Assembly (NCBI GenBank): GCA_025331125.1
Contig: JAOALB010000113.1
Location: 1-64,000 of the forward strand
Length of the DNA: 64,000 nucleotides
DNA from: Mycogone perniciosa
Taxonomy: Eukaryota > Ascomycota > Sordariomycetes > Hypocreales > Hypocreaceae
Reading direction: 5' to 3'
Positions 32,821 through 46,120 of this stretch are shown here, piece after piece (the stretch's first letter is position 1; the number at the start of each line of letters is the position of its first letter). Under the pieces are notes generated by a model. That model did no database searches, had not been told where the DNA came from, and saw nothing but the letters and a program-made list of their open reading frames with translations. Made by a program: the position numbers and the translations under genes.

Positions 32821-35800
32821 TCATACTTCTTCTTCAATCATCGCTCGCACGTCAGGTTCGTTCAGAAGAATACGTCTTCCCAATTGCTCGGGAGCATGTC
32901 CGTCTCGAACAGCGCCAAAATCAAGAATCTGTACACGAAAACCGTTAGACATCTTTCAAACCAACTTCAGCTGCGGGGTACATGTATCAACTTACCTCGA
33001 CATAGGTCAGGTTGTCTCTCTGTACTGCTGCAACACATCGTCTTCCATCAAACTTCACTTGCCAGACCCCACTAAGGTCTGTCAACAAGTCTTGTACACA
33101 CTCTCCTGTCCTAACGTCCCACATCTTGACGGTCTTTTCGCTACCACTAATTACTTTCCGACCGTCATGTTGGAAGCAGGTGATGGCACCTGTATGAGCC
33201 ATGAGAGTATTTCTGCACTTCCCGGTTTCTGGGTCCCAAATTCGGAGAGTCGAGTCTGCGGCAGCCGAAACGAGTCGGTCATCACGAAGATCCAACAGTC
33301 CGACCAGCAAGCTATGTCCCTCAAGAGTATGGAGGCATGCACCTGTAGCAAGATCCCATATCTTGACTAGCGAGTCCATGGAACCTGAGATACAGCGGTT
33401 GCGCTCGTGGTCGAGAACTACTGAATACACCTTCTGCGAGTGACCGTGAAGTATGTGCAGAGCATCGCCGGTGCTGATCCGCCAAACCCGAACAGTACTG
33501 TCATAGGAGCCACTCACAAGAAGGTCGCCATAGGCTGAAATGGCGCGGACAGAGTGAGAGTGGCCAGCCAGAACACGGATGAAGTACGGGCAGTCAGATT
33601 CCTGAGCCGGCGGCCCTGTCTGAATGTAGCGCCGTGATCCAACCTCGGGCAAGCGCCAGACCCGCAGCTGGCTATCTCTCGAGCCAGTGATGATAAGTGG
33701 CTTCTCAGGTTGCATGATTGGAGCGCCATCTGAGCTTCTCCCTGTCTCGGTCGGCATAAGGATCTGCAAGCAACGGACGGTACTAGTATGTCCGTAGAAC
33801 ACCTGCTGACAAAGGCCGCGCTCGATGTCCCATACCCGGACCGATCGATCAGTCGACCCAGACACCAAAATGTTGCCTTCATACTGAAGAGCCCATACGC
33901 CACCTTCGTGGCCCTCAAGCTTCTTGCGGAGCTTGCCCGTCTTGGTGTCGTAGATATGGATAAGGGTGTCGTCGCTGCCAGTAATAATCTTGTCGTCATC
34001 AAACTGCAGGCAAGTGATGACATGGCGGGGATGAGCGGCAAAAGCGACGTGACTCGGCTTGACCTCTCCACTTGTCCAGCCCTGCCGGATCATATGGTGA
34101 CGCCGATAGAGGGATTTGAAGAGGTGTAGCTCGCGTAAGCTGGATATTCCCAGTTGAGGGTCTGGCACTGCTTGCAGGGCGGCATGGGCGGCAGAGAGAG
34201 GCCCAGCCGACTTATGCTGCTTGACCTCGCTCTGGGCCTTGTCGTCCCGGGATGCGGCTACCTCCAGAGTTCCCGCACGCCGTTTCGACCGTTCCGAAGC
34301 TGTGTATGCGTTTATGCCACGCTTACGCTTGGACGCCCTCACCTTGGGCGTGACCTCATACTTGGCAGCTTGCGTGAGCTCCTTCTCCGATGATGTTAAC
34401 CGGCATTGCATGCTCAGATCTCTCTCGTAACCCGAGACACCGACTGGATCTTGCCATCCCCATCCTTGGACAATGGCCTTCTGAAGCTCGCCTGGTGGCA
34501 GGGTGAAACCGTCTTGGTCAAACAGCTCCTTCCAGCCTGTCTCGTTACGATCCACGATATTGCGCCAGTGCTTGGAGACTTGAGCAGCACGGGATAGATC
34601 CCGGAAGTCGAGGTATGACAGAATGTAATAGCTAAGCTCGAGAGGGAGTTGTTGCAGGAAGTCACACTTGAGTGCTGGGTTAACGGTATCGGCGACAACT
34701 CGGAGGGTGGGTCGAGGGCATCGACGGAGGAACTGGTACATCATAAACGTCTTCATCTCGGTCTTCATAGAATCAAACGCTTCCAGCAACGTCTGAGTAT
34801 CGAGAATCATGGGCCGGCCATCGGCTGAATCAAGCCGACGGGCCATAGCACGCCTATCCCTACCCTCGTAGGGAACTATCTCGGTAGAGACACCGTCTTC
34901 TGTCATCTGAGACTCCTCCATCCATACTGACTGGTCTGTCGTGGACGTCTTGAAGCTAGATTGGGCCGCCTCATCAGGATCGGCGGAATGCAACTGGGCA
35001 GCAGCCAAGGTAGGAGATAATCTCGGACTAGGAAGACTGGCATCCTGGGCAGCGACGACGTCGATGGTAGGTCGGTGGTGTAGGGCGCGAATGGACTGTT
35101 GCAGAGACTCATCGGCGTCGGCGAAGGGCTCTGGGTCAGCATCGGTTATAGGAGGCGTAGCAACGGTGCTACTGAAGATGGAATGGGAGTCGCTTCCGGC
35201 AGGACTGGACGCTTCGTATGGCGGAGACTTGGACCGGCTAGGAGCAGCGTCGGATGTGTTTTGGAAGCGATCAATACGTGAGGACCGTCGTTGCGAGTAT
35301 CGCTCCGGGACCACACCGGCCACCTCAGTTGTATCGGGGGTGGCAAGGAAGCCACTGGAGACGGCTCGGGCTGCTCTGTCGCCGGCATCGTGGCGTAGGC
35401 TACTGCCACCGCTGCTCCCTTGGATAACAGAACGACGCAGCTTATCGGACACGGCATGTAGGCTGGATGAACGAGTGGCTCGGTTGGATGATCTAGTGAT
35501 CGACGCCGGGGGAGAGTCAGCAAGGCTGGATCGATGGGCTCGTCGAGAGTAAGGCTCGGTCGGAGAGCGGGAGGATATGCGGTTTAATCGAGCCTGCGTC
35601 GGAGTATCGTTGATCGGTTCTTGGTTTACGGGGACAGGCGTGCCCCTAGAGCTGGAACTGCGCTTGATCTGAAGAGTTTTATATGTTTTGTCAGCACTGG
35701 TCTTGTGGCAGAATTCTTGACCCAGAAGGCCTGGGGGTTCGACTCACCAGCCTGACATCGGAAGGCTCATCTGCACACTCGTAGAAGTCCTCCTCGGCGT

Positions 35801-36119
35801 CCTCATCGGCACTCATGGTGTAGGAAAACTCTATTAGTTCGGGAGGCGTGGGCTTCATCGCCAAGGGATATTCCTTGGTGTCGAGACTCTCCAGTGGGGC
35901 GGGGTCACGAAGGAAGACATGAGGGAACTTCCTTGTGAGACGAGTGGTGGTGGTGACGGTCTTGGTCTCGACGCATTCGCTGACCTGGAGCTGGAATCTG
36001 CGGCTTCCGGGCTGAGGAGTGCTCTCGGCGATGTTGACGGAGACTGTCTGCGTTTGTGCACTCCTCGGACGTCGCGGCTCGAGGCCCTGCTGGGCAGGAG
36101 GCGAAGGCGAGGGCGTCAT
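32821..36119 (-). CDS. cdc4: F-box/WD40 protein, Cdc4 type (SCF substrate receptor)
   Basis: Three exons (36119-35748, 35668-32996, 32928-32821; introns 79 and 67 nt) encode 1050 residues. Order: a long disordered Ser/Arg-rich N-terminus; a dimerisation-like helix region (about 411-456, TLLEAFDSMKTEMKTFMMYQ); an F-box (about 460-501, LPLELSYYILSYLDFRDLSR); and a WD40 propeller (about 673-1014) with repeated GHxxxV...SGSxDxxVRVWD units. Blocks such as DDKIITGSDDTLIHIYDTK and ILVSGSTDRSVRVWDIERG match the Cdc4/Fbw7 group rather than Met30/SconB. In SCF ubiquitin ligases, Cdc4 binds phosphodegron proteins and couples them to Skp1-Cullin for degradation, which controls the cell cycle. The last exon restores a tail ending IEEEV. 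The symbol is by family likeness. Confidence 0.9.
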
Positions 36120-39100
36120 GGCGTTGTTGGGAACGCCCCAGCAAACGGAACGAAGGGCAGCAACACGGCTGTCCTTTTGGGATTATTCGGCTTGTGGGAT
36201 AGCAACGAACGAGACTGGTGGCGGGGCTGGATAGAAGAGTTTGATGCGTCTGTGTGTGTCTCTCTCGGCCTTTTGCAGAACACGGACTGGCTGGCGCGTG
36301 AGCAAAGCGTGCCTTTTTTCTGTTGTTGTTGGGTCTGCACGCCGCGTGGCACAAAGAACGGGAAAATAGAACACGAAGACACAAAAAGGCCGTCAGAAGA
36401 ACGATGTCCGGATGGGATGAGTCGGACACGCAGAGGTTTGGGCGGAGAGGGAGGGCGGAAGACGGCGTGTCCGGCGGCCGTGAGATTCCGGATTGTGTCT
36501 CCTTTTGTGGTGTGACGGGTCGGAGAGACGGTGGATAAGGCGATGGAGTGGTGTTTTTCAGGCTTTGGGCTCTTGAGGGGTGCTGACTCCGCTGTTCCCG
36601 TTGTACTGGGCCCTATGGCGTCCCCTATGGCGTCCCCTATGGCTGGGCAGGCTGCCGGTTATTTAGCGCGCCACTTTGGGGACACTGAGTGCGCTGCGCT
36701 GGCTAAAACTACTTATGCACTAGGAATCATAGAGAGTCGCGCTGCCCGACAGGCCGCCATCATGTTCAACTTCGTCAGATGATGGAATAGAAGCATGCAG
36801 CTGCCCTGCAATCACATTACAGCTCGCATTGCAGTCAACCAACGACTTCTGCCACCAACCGCGTTCCTCAGCTGTCTCTCCAGCTACCTGTAGAGTACCT
36901 AGTGCTGATCATGCCTCAAGGGATTTTTGGGATGAACCCGTCTTACCATAAGGTATTAGAGACATGACGAGGCTGACAGAAACCTGCATCATCGTTGCAC
37001 GTGTCTAAAACAAGCATGCCTACCAAGTACATACATGTGCACACTGCAATGGCCACACGACAGGCAATGCTTGAAATGAGAAAACAAAGGACTCATGGAA
37101 AACCTGGCAAATTCAATCCTCGGGGTCAAAGTCTTGCGACTCCCTTCTCAGGACTCCACAGAAATAAGCGCCCTACCTCAACTGTCTGACTTACTTTCCA
37201 TGTCTGTCTAGAACGGCTGGCTCTGCGTGCCAATTTCTGACTCAGGCAGGTCTTACGTCTGTCTGGTTGTAGTTAAAAGTAGGGTTGATGAACCCAGACA
37301 GTATCAATTCTCCTCCCTCAAGTTCGTTCCATTTCTACCTTGCAGGTTGCATTAAATACTACTTCATTTTCGGCAATATTCAGGAGGTTTGTCTGAGCAC
37401 CTCTGGCCATGTTTGGTGCTCTGCTGCCTACTCCCTCGGCCATCTTTGTACGACGTCATGCACCTTTTTGCGACATACATACATACATACAAGTGTGCTT
37501 GCTTAGGTACTATACGAGTAAGCAAGGGACCGTACGAAGCCCCTAACTTCTATGGGGATGACTGGGGAACTGAAACGGTGATCCGGAGTACGGAGCACGA
37601 GATCGTACGATCCATAATGCACGCAGAGGAGCAGACCCCCCGCACTCACCTTTTTTCTTCTTTTTCAAGGGCCGGCTTGTTTCTTGCCCTGGGAAGCTGC
37701 TTTGTCATTGCTTCTTTGGACACATCACGAGCCTGGCCACAGAGTTGGAGGCATGCTCTTAGCCGCCAAAATCCAAACATCAGCTGAAGTCATGTCTCTG
37801 GGCCCTTGCTGTTGGCTTTTATTTTTAGCACCTGCTGTATCTTCTATCGTTCGATGATTCCACGAGTATCCATCCACATGCTATCTATGTATGAGCAGGG
37901 GCCATATTCCTCCACACCTTTCTCAACGCTGTGGATCCCCCATGCCACGGAATTCCAGACGAGTCACGACATCCACAATCCCCTCCAATACACACACTTT
38001 CTTCGAAAGCTCCAATCATCATGAGCCTCTGCGGAGAACGGGTTTTCCCCCGGCTGGCCCGCCCGGCCGACTCCGATAGCCGCAATGTGATTGAGACCTC
38101 CGCATCCCATCGGTCCATTTCTAGGCGTCGCCGGCGAGAAGGTTAAACTAGGGAAAATGCCAAACCGTGAGAATTCCTGCCACGAAGCGGCGTTTGTGAT
38201 CGGTACTACTCCGTACACAGCCATAGCCTTATCACACGGCTCGGGGGATGGTTTGCTAAATACCCTGGTTTGTCACGTTACACTACAGTGTGCTCAACCG
38301 CCCGCGTGCAATATATAGGTGATTCCCTTCTTACATACGAAGTACTTCGTACAAGACTGGCCAAGTTCTCATGTACCGGAATGCCTGCTCCCTGTCCGGA
38401 AGACTCCACAGCATGTTTTGTGTTTGCAACTATCGCTTCTGATATGGGGGCTCTCCGCATTCGCCTAAAAGCCAATTTCATCCTAGAAAATAGCGTCGAT
38501 CTGGTCCGATTCAGCGCCTGGTCATTCCGAAAAGTCAGCAGGGGACGGACCTTGTAAGAACGATGACCACGAAATGATAAGCTTTCCATGGATGGCCACA
38601 AGATGTATACTACGATCAAAGGCCGAGAATTTGCTCCCCTGTATATCATCTCTTCCCAGCTAGTGGGTGATAAGAGATCGTGATGCCTGCATGAGCTGCT
38701 GTATGCATGCACAGGGTCCCATCAAAGCAGATAGATAACCCCTCTCCAGAGCACCTAAAATTCAGTCATTGCCAGAAAAAGAAACAAGTTATCCATTTCC
38801 ACCCGGCATTCATCATCCAACCAGAACCTCCTATAGTGGCAGACAGAACAAAAAAAACACTACGTACAACTGTCGTTCTAACTCCGGGAATACCTTGTGT
38901 TGGGCTGTTTTGGGGGAGGGATTCCCATCAAATACTAGCATCGGCGCCTCCAGGGTTTCATGGTCTAGAACGACACTCATGCATACTTCGTATGTATGTA
39001 CTCAAACTCAAGCATGCCTGCACAGTCTGTTGAGTAATCCGATAACATTCATGAGCACTCTCCTGCACATGGTAATCAAGTTCGAAGCACTTCGTATAAT

Positions 39101-39203
39101 CCTGGCTCTCTATATGCTATATGAAGTATACATCTTCACCCTAAGTGCATATGTGGGTATGTAAATTCGTGACCAAAATATTCAAATGCGTCGTCATGAC
39201 CCC
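36120..39203. other. Intergenic, with short repeats and a palindrome
   Basis: In 3.1 kb there is no supported gene; several plus-strand open frames here are short and featureless. The stretch holds the Cdc4-type promoter and its CT-rich leader, a 12-bp tandem repeat (CCCTATGGCGTC, about 36611-36643), an (ACAT)n run near 37480-37492 and a perfect 16-bp palindrome TACGAAGTACTTCGTA at 38336-38351. Confidence 0.45.
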
Positions 39204-41551
39204 TCACGCGATATAAACAGGCATCCGACTGCCTAAAAGCTCGCTCTTGGGCATCTGGATATCCTTCTTGTGGAAATCGTGTAGCATCAGCCAACAGATC
39301 ATCCTAAACACCAGAGTACACCAGACGTCCTCACGTGAAACAGTCAGGTCAGCAAGAGTGATCCGACTGTCGTCCTGGTGCCCTTCACGCGTTGACTCGT
39401 CATGCGCATCCCCCAATCCATGCTGTTCGTCGCTAACCACAGCATCATCAGCCGGCGTTGCTGCCGTGCTGCTAGATAAGTCTGGTAGTGGAACCCGGAT
39501 ACTGGATGCGTTTGATCGAATACTACCTCCTGCCAGCGTGCGACCAAACCCTCCCGGGCCTCCAGAAACGCTAATTCTTCGAATGATAGGAGGTGTGGTA
39601 TGTGACACGGCCGTACTCCTGATCTTACTAAAGTACACCTCCATGAATATTTCCTGTCGTTCGTCTGGCCCAGCGACATCCATGTCCTCGAACTGACGAA
39701 GTGGTGCTATAGGAAAGACGGAGACTCGAGGTTGTGGCTGCTGTGACTGCCAGTGAAGCATATCTGATCGCATTGAACGGGTATCTGAGGTTCGGTCATC
39801 CTGATAGTTGAGTAGCCGTAGCACTTCCTGGACATGGCGTCGCAGGACATCTTGGACCAGGTCCTGCCGTTCCTTCTGTCTTTTTGTGTCCAGACTTCGA
39901 GTAGAAGGCTTCTCTGGAACATGGTCTGTTGAATTAACGTTGGCAAGCTTCATCTGGTCTTTGGTTTTGGCGGTGAGAACTTCGTCGGTATCGTCTAAGG
40001 CCGAGTGAAGTGCCCTGAGTAAGAGGAGGCATTCGAGGCTGTTTGAATCATCTTGGTGGCTGAGAATTTGTCCAATATGGCCCCTGAGACGCCTAGCGAT
40101 GGCGCCATTTAACCTAGGCGGCAAAGGCTCTGGCATCGACTTTTCCAAGTCTTCCGATTCTTCTGACTTTCCTGATTTTTTCAACATTTTCGAACTTTTC
40201 AAATCTTCCTGCTCTTCTAGTTTTTCCATCTTTTCAAGCCTTTCCAACTCGTCACTATACGCTTGCAACATCTTTGCGAATGATACAGATCTTTTATCCC
40301 ATCGATCAGGAGTCGGGTTGGGAATGTAGGTAAATCTACTGTTGTCGATATGGAATGTTCGGCTTAACATGCCCAATATCTCAAATGATACTGCGATAAA
40401 CAATGAGTACGAGAACTGATAGAGATGTAACCTGATGAGAGAGAGAGAGAGCCAATGTACATACCCGGAAATAGATGAGAAGTTCGAGTGCCTTCTTCTA
40501 GAAAGTAGCTAACGGTATTGTTATTGCAGCCGATGAGGGTCAATGTTTCGGCAATTTCCCTTATGCTCCCCATTTGGAGAGAACTGAGACTCTGCTGCTC
40601 ATCGCTTGGGGGCTTGAGCCGTCTCTGGTCGAGTTTCTCTCTATAGATGGTTGGGACGTAACCGAAACAAAGTTCCTTGATCTCATCGACAGGAATGACG
40701 CGATTTCTCTCAAACGTACACTGACCAGACACTTGGAAAGAGAACATGAGCCCTAAGTCGCTCAGTCTTTCGCCAAGGACCATGAAGCCGTTACCTTCAG
40801 CCCAGTAGCGGTCACGGGTGCGGTCGAACTCCTTCCAATACACGCCAAGTGCTGCCATCATCTCAATCAGGTGGCAGATGGTGGTTGTGGCATAGGGCTT
40901 GATAACAGAGGTTGGCATTGTATCCCAGCTCTTGCGTTTCCGTTGCAACGCCACCGTCAAGGTGTGGTGTTGCTCCAGTGATGGCGGCGTTTGGGGAAGC
41001 ATGTGTTGACTTGGTGGTCCGATGGCCTTGTATTCGCTTTCCTGCCACTCACGCGACTTGGCCTCCATACGCTGAATGGCAAAAAGCAAGATCCACCACG
41101 AAGCCCGTTCATTTTCTGCGGTATGAATTCTCTCTTTTTCTGATTTCAATTTGTATTCATTGCGCAAGTCCATATCCTTCGTCGTCCATGTGGCATCCAG
41201 ACTATCTTTCGTGCCATTCAGGAAGAAGATATCCGCATCTGGGACTGGGCCGTTTTTGTTGGTAGGAGGCGAGACGAAGATGACTGGAGCATCGAACTGA
41301 ACCTCAAATCGTAATTCTGACCACTGGAATCGCCTGGTCTTAGTTGTAGCCCAGTTCCCCATAACCTTCTCGTTACATTGTGAATAACCCTGCGCGGATG
41401 CATAGTATTGTTGGAGCACCTGCATAAAGGTAGCCAGTAGGGCTACAACAGAGACGACGAGAGCCACAGCGGCCACGACGAACTCAGAACCGTTGCTGCC
41501 ACCTCCTCCTCCATTGATATTGGTATTGCCATCGCTGCTGTTGCTGCTCAT
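39204..41551 (-). CDS. Modin-like membrane-anchored protein
   Basis: Two exons (41551-40465 and 40390-39204; 74-nt intron with a GA-repeat near its donor) encode 757 residues. The N-terminus is Ser/Asn/Gly-rich, followed by a transmembrane segment (about 24-46, FVVAAVALVVSVVALLATFM) and blocks VLQQYYASAQGYSQCNEKVMG and ELRFEVQFDAPVIFVSPP, which I recognise from fungal proteins annotated as modin. The second half has a Lys/Glu coiled stretch (KMEKLEEQEDLKSSKM), a low-complexity region and a C-terminal block DVWCTLVFRMICWLMLHDF. Modin was named from Podospora work on vegetative incompatibility; the biochemical role is unknown. One membrane pass with a large cytosolic part is inferred. Confidence 0.75.
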
Positions 41552-44500
41552 AATGAATCGACGCCGGTATTCGGGCTAATGCGAAACATCGAACACGCCC
41601 GTCCTCTTCGTATTGTTCCGAGGCTATTTGCAAGCTTTTTCGAGGGCGAAACAAGATTGTTTGCCGTCGCCACTGGTAGTTGCGAGGGGACAGCAGCAGT
41701 TATAATTTCTTGTCGACGGGCTCGCGAGGAAGCCGTGAGGGGAGAGTGCCGTTACAGGATGGCAACGAAAGGCTCTCCAATAGGCAGCCTCCACGATTAA
41801 GCCATCGCTTGCCTCTCAACGCTCCCTGCTTTCGTCTCTCGGTCTCGATCGGTCTCGATTGGTCTCACGGACAAGTAAATGGTCGATCCAGTGAGGAGGC
41901 TGAAGCTGATAATGCAGACAATACAAGAGATCAGGCGCGCGGAACGGTGCGACGACGCCATGGTGGGCAAGGGTGTATCCCCATTGGCCAAGCGCCCAAG
42001 CTACGTGCGCCGCCTAAGGAGCTGCTGGCAGGGCAGCAATGATTCGCATCCTGTCGCCTTCGCCATCGTTCAGGTTCTGAGCTGGAGACTCCTAAAGTGT
42101 CATGAAAATTGCTGTCATCGGACTTCAGGACGTCTGGTTAAAGTGAAGTTGACGATCCGGAGATGCCAAGGTTACTGTGCAATCTTTCCTGCCTTTTGCA
42201 CTTGGCATTAAGAATCAAATAAACACCCGCCACACACACCGCCACAGCGTTGAATCACCTTGCACTATACGGAGTAGTACGCAGTAGGTACGGAGTACGG
42301 AGTACTAATGCATGCAATGTGTGGCTGAAATTAAATTCTCCCTTTCGCTGCTCTCAATTGTGGAGTCATCACTATCACAATGCAACTAACAACAGCGATT
42401 GGAAGAAGCCCATGCTGTCACGGCCTGCTTCATTGCACTATATTCCACCTGTGGCACTATTTGGGCGCCGAAACAATGCAGCTCTACAGCAGACCAACCA
42501 ACTTGGCCCATGAATGCCCTTGTATGTCCACCGGACCTTCGGACCAGATATGATCACAATGGGTCATGAGCTTGTTGTTGGGCAGATATGCTGGTGGCCG
42601 ACCAATCAGCCTCTATATCGACGCTCTCCTGATTTGTGCAAGCCTTCTTTGCCACGCCATGGATATGCCAAAGACCCATACTAGGCCGGTCACACCGTCC
42701 AATAGCGGTCTTCTCGATTCAGTACTGTGATATCTTCCCAGATCTTGTCCTACCCTCCCCTCCCTTTCATACGACACGATCATGCCAGTTTTCTCTTCTC
42801 TCATCACAGAGCTGACAACATCCGCACTTGTCAATATGGCTGTTCACCGTCAGCGGAGCACTGGGTATCAGAAAGTGGTTGATGTTAAGATGACAATGAT
42901 CATTTCGGCGCGCAGCCTATCGCTTTGCTAGGTAGGAGAGGGACGTTTATGATCAGCAAAGATTCACTCATTAATGGACATAAGAAAGTCCATACTGTGT
43001 TTGATCAGAGTAGGTGAATGAGTCGGCTTTTTCTTGTTGGGGGCACCTGAGCCAACAACTCGCCAATTCACCGTGAGACTACCATGGATGAAAGTGTGAC
43101 GGATTCGCAATCCATGGCTTACAATAGACCCTGGCTATCACCTGCTTCTCAACCGTGTCCTGCAAGTTGGATCACACTCGGACTCCATACGACTGAAAAC
43201 GGTGCGGTCCGAGCAACGGGCGTTGGCAAGCGCCACTTTATAAACTTTTGGACATATCCCCGAAGGGTATACTTTAGCGAAGTTGAGAAACGGTGGGATA
43301 GGTTTCCCATGCCATCTTCGCCGCTTCACATAATAGTCTATCACAGGGAGTAGCTAATGTCTCTCAGGCACGCCGCCAAGAATAAACCGGCTCCCGTCGT
43401 GCCTACACCTGGAGACGCTTATTGCCTTTCTATCCAGTTGCCCCATTATTGCTACAAGTCACAAAAATTCCTTTCAAGAACAGGTCTGTGCTGGAGTCGA
43501 ACGTGCAACCAACAGACCCCAGTATTCTTTGCCGGGAGGAGTAGCCGATAGAAACTGCCCCATGCCTTGTGCAAAGGGCAGAAGACGGTCACTATCTCTG
43601 TTGACTGCAGACTTTTGCTAAACCTCTGCCGCAACTTTTAAATAGAAGGTTGGCGGTAACACTTGGTTTGCAGCTCTCTTTTCTGCCTCCAAAGGTACAA
43701 GTGTACTTCTTACGGTTGGCCGTCTGCTGCACTCCCGGGTCTCCGCTTTACTCGCTCTCGTTTCCGTAACTGGCGGCCGTTGGTTGTTGTGTGATAACCA
43801 AGGACGAATCACACGTTGCAAAGATCGTTGACATCGCGGCTTGGCCGCTGGTGCGTGCGTGCCTACAGACGGCAACTCCGGACGAGGATGGGGCGCGTGA
43901 TGAGACCCATTTCTACTGATTCCTTCGTGAGTTATTTCGGTTCAGCCTGCCCTTGTGCAGCTGAAGGACGGCCAAACAACGCGGCATTGCCTGCGTGGAA
44001 ATCTTGTGGCCAGCCGGAAGAAGCTCAGTCATAGTAAAATAGTTGGCTGTGAGTGATGACGCCCAGTTCTCGGGGACCTTGTACCACCATCCATGTTCTC
44101 GAATCACTATGAGAACCCGGCAGCTCCTGCAACCAAACCCGAGATATTGGCGTCGAGATCGATCCAGCAGCAGCCCTTCTCTCCTGCTTAAAGAACGCCA
44201 CCAACAGGGGCTGGCCAATGAGTTGTCTACCCAATCTAAAGGCACTGTGGAACACAACTTGTGTGACCTCGATGCAGCAAATACGGCACCGTGAGAGCCA
44301 CTTTTGATGATGATCCCCGTTCGAGACAACAACGGAAGATGACATGTTGGCCGCCTGGCACACAACAATAGGAGAAGAAGAAAGAGAGCAGGGCTGAGAC
44401 GAGGCCAACACACGTTCCACGAACGGATGTGACAATTTCTCCTCTCATATCTTACTCTGCTCACACTGTATCTCTCTCTTTATCTTCTCTCACCTTCATC

Positions 44501-44611
44501 TTCTTGTCTTGTTAGCATTTGTTCTTCGCTCACCCCTGACCGTTGCGGTTGTCTCACCATCTTGCCGCCAGACGTGCAACCCTACCGACCGCTACCTTCA
44601 TCTCTGACATC
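41552..44611. other. Intergenic, with a dense TACTCCGTA cluster
   Basis: In 3.06 kb I support no gene. A 64-residue frame with one hydrophobic segment (41797-41991, minus strand) lies upstream of the modin-like gene and may be spurious. Overlapping TACGGAGTA motifs cluster at 42267-42305. A tRNA-like partial fold lies at 43483-43518. The right end (44460-44520) is a CT-rich leader typical of a fungal promoter, just before the methyltransferase. Confidence 0.45.
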
Positions 44612-46120
44612 ATGGGCACTTCGCTTGCAAAGCCGACTTCTCAGTCGTCACTTGATCGGTTGACGACGCTGTCTAAGGACATTGAAGAGAAGACTCGGTT
44701 CTTAACCGACACACTCCGCGCAAAGGGTCTCGAGGCCCCATCCTTCCAAGCTGGAGGCCTTCCAGATTTCCCTCTTGCTGAAACAGATAGGGAGGCTACA
44801 AAAGCTAGGCGGGAGATTGTGGCACTGACGAAAGAGCTGCACGATCTTGTACTTGGCCCACGTGAGAGTCTGAAGAACTTGGCTTGGGATGTAAGTCAAC
44901 GACATGCCCTACAACCGAATACTCCCGAACCGCGATGCTAAGTCTTACTTCTTACCAGACCGTCAGCTACATTCCTCTCCAAGCAATCGGCGAATTCAGG
45001 CTTGCCGAAGCCGTGCCTATGACTGGATCTATTTCATATGAGGATCTGGCTGGCGAAGTCCATCGCCTGACTGGTGCTCCCATTTTGCCCTCTGACCTGC
45101 GGCGCCTCCTCCGCCTGGCAATGACCAATAACCTCTTCCACGAACCGCAGGTTGGCTTTGTCGCTCACAACAGAGCCTCCCTCCTGCTCTTGGAGGATGA
45201 GTCCCTGGCTAGCTGGGTGGCCATGTACACGACAGACCTCCTTACTCCTGTTGCCTACACTGTTGCAGCCATGAAGAAGTGGCCTGAATCAGAAGAGGGC
45301 AACCAAACAGTAAGACTTTTATCATCGCTCTTGCCAACTTCATGCGCTGATAATGCAGGGTGTCAACATTGCGTACAATCATGCAAACAGCTTCTTCGCC
45401 CATGTACAATCTGATAAGGCCCGTGCCAAACGATACGATCTAGCTATGCGTTCACACGGTAGTCGCGAGGGTTATGATGTTTCACATACAGTGCAAGACT
45501 ATCCTTGGGGGGACCTGGGCAAAGCAGTGATTGTTGATGTGAGTCGTGACCTTTGTCTAACGTGTTTTGGCGGGTTTGGGATGACTGACATTAGATGGCA
45601 GATGGGTGGTGGCAACGGACTTGTGTCCATGACAGTCGCTGAAGCATTTCCTCAGCTGTCTTTCATCGTCCAGGACCTGCCAGGGACACGCACACCGGCC
45701 ACCATAGGTGAAGTGCCCACCCACCTTGCAGATCGTGTCTCCCTCACAACACACGACTTCTTCAATCCTCAGACGGAGGTGGCAGACTTATACCTCTTCC
45801 GACATATCTTCCATGCCTTCTCAGATAAATACGCCACTCAGATCCTCCGTGAACTGATCCCCGCCCTACGTCCGGGCGCCCGAATCGTCATCAATGACAT
45901 CGTCCTGCCGGTGCCGGGACAAGTCTCTCACGAAGAGGAGAGAAGCATCCGGACGATGGACGTGCTGATGAAGACGGTGTGTAATGCACGCGAGAGGGAG
46001 GTGGAGGACTGGAAGAGCCTGTTCGAGCAGGCTGACAAGCGGTTTGAATGGAAGGGAGCGTGGAAGACGAAGGGAAAGTTGTGGTTCGTCGAGTGCGTCT
46101 GGGAGGGTTCGCGTAAGTAG
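44612..46120 (+). CDS. SAM-dependent O-methyltransferase (COMT-like)
   Basis: Four exons (44612-44890, 44959-45309, 45359-45538, 45602-46120) join in frame to give 442 residues. The N-terminal half is a helical dimerisation domain. The C-terminal half is a Rossmann domain with SAM motif I as VIVDMGGGNG (about 267-276), an acidic FIVQDLPG (Asp295), and the active-site region LFRHIFHAFSD, where His341 aligns with the catalytic base. Plant and fungal relatives usually have HDWSD there, so HAFSD is a small variation. The family methylates hydroxyls of aromatic or polyketide compounds. No synthase gene is in this window, so the substrate is unknown. The start follows a pyrimidine-rich leader and was chosen over an upstream in-frame ATG at 44543. 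Confidence 0.88.

Noticed and set aside
34941..35552. Plus-strand reading frame of 203 residues
   Set aside because: It lies antisense within the Cdc4-type gene and has the skewed composition of a shadow frame.
35919..36515. Plus-strand reading frame of 198 residues
   Set aside because: It overlaps the first exon and leader of the Cdc4-type gene on the other strand and has no domain.
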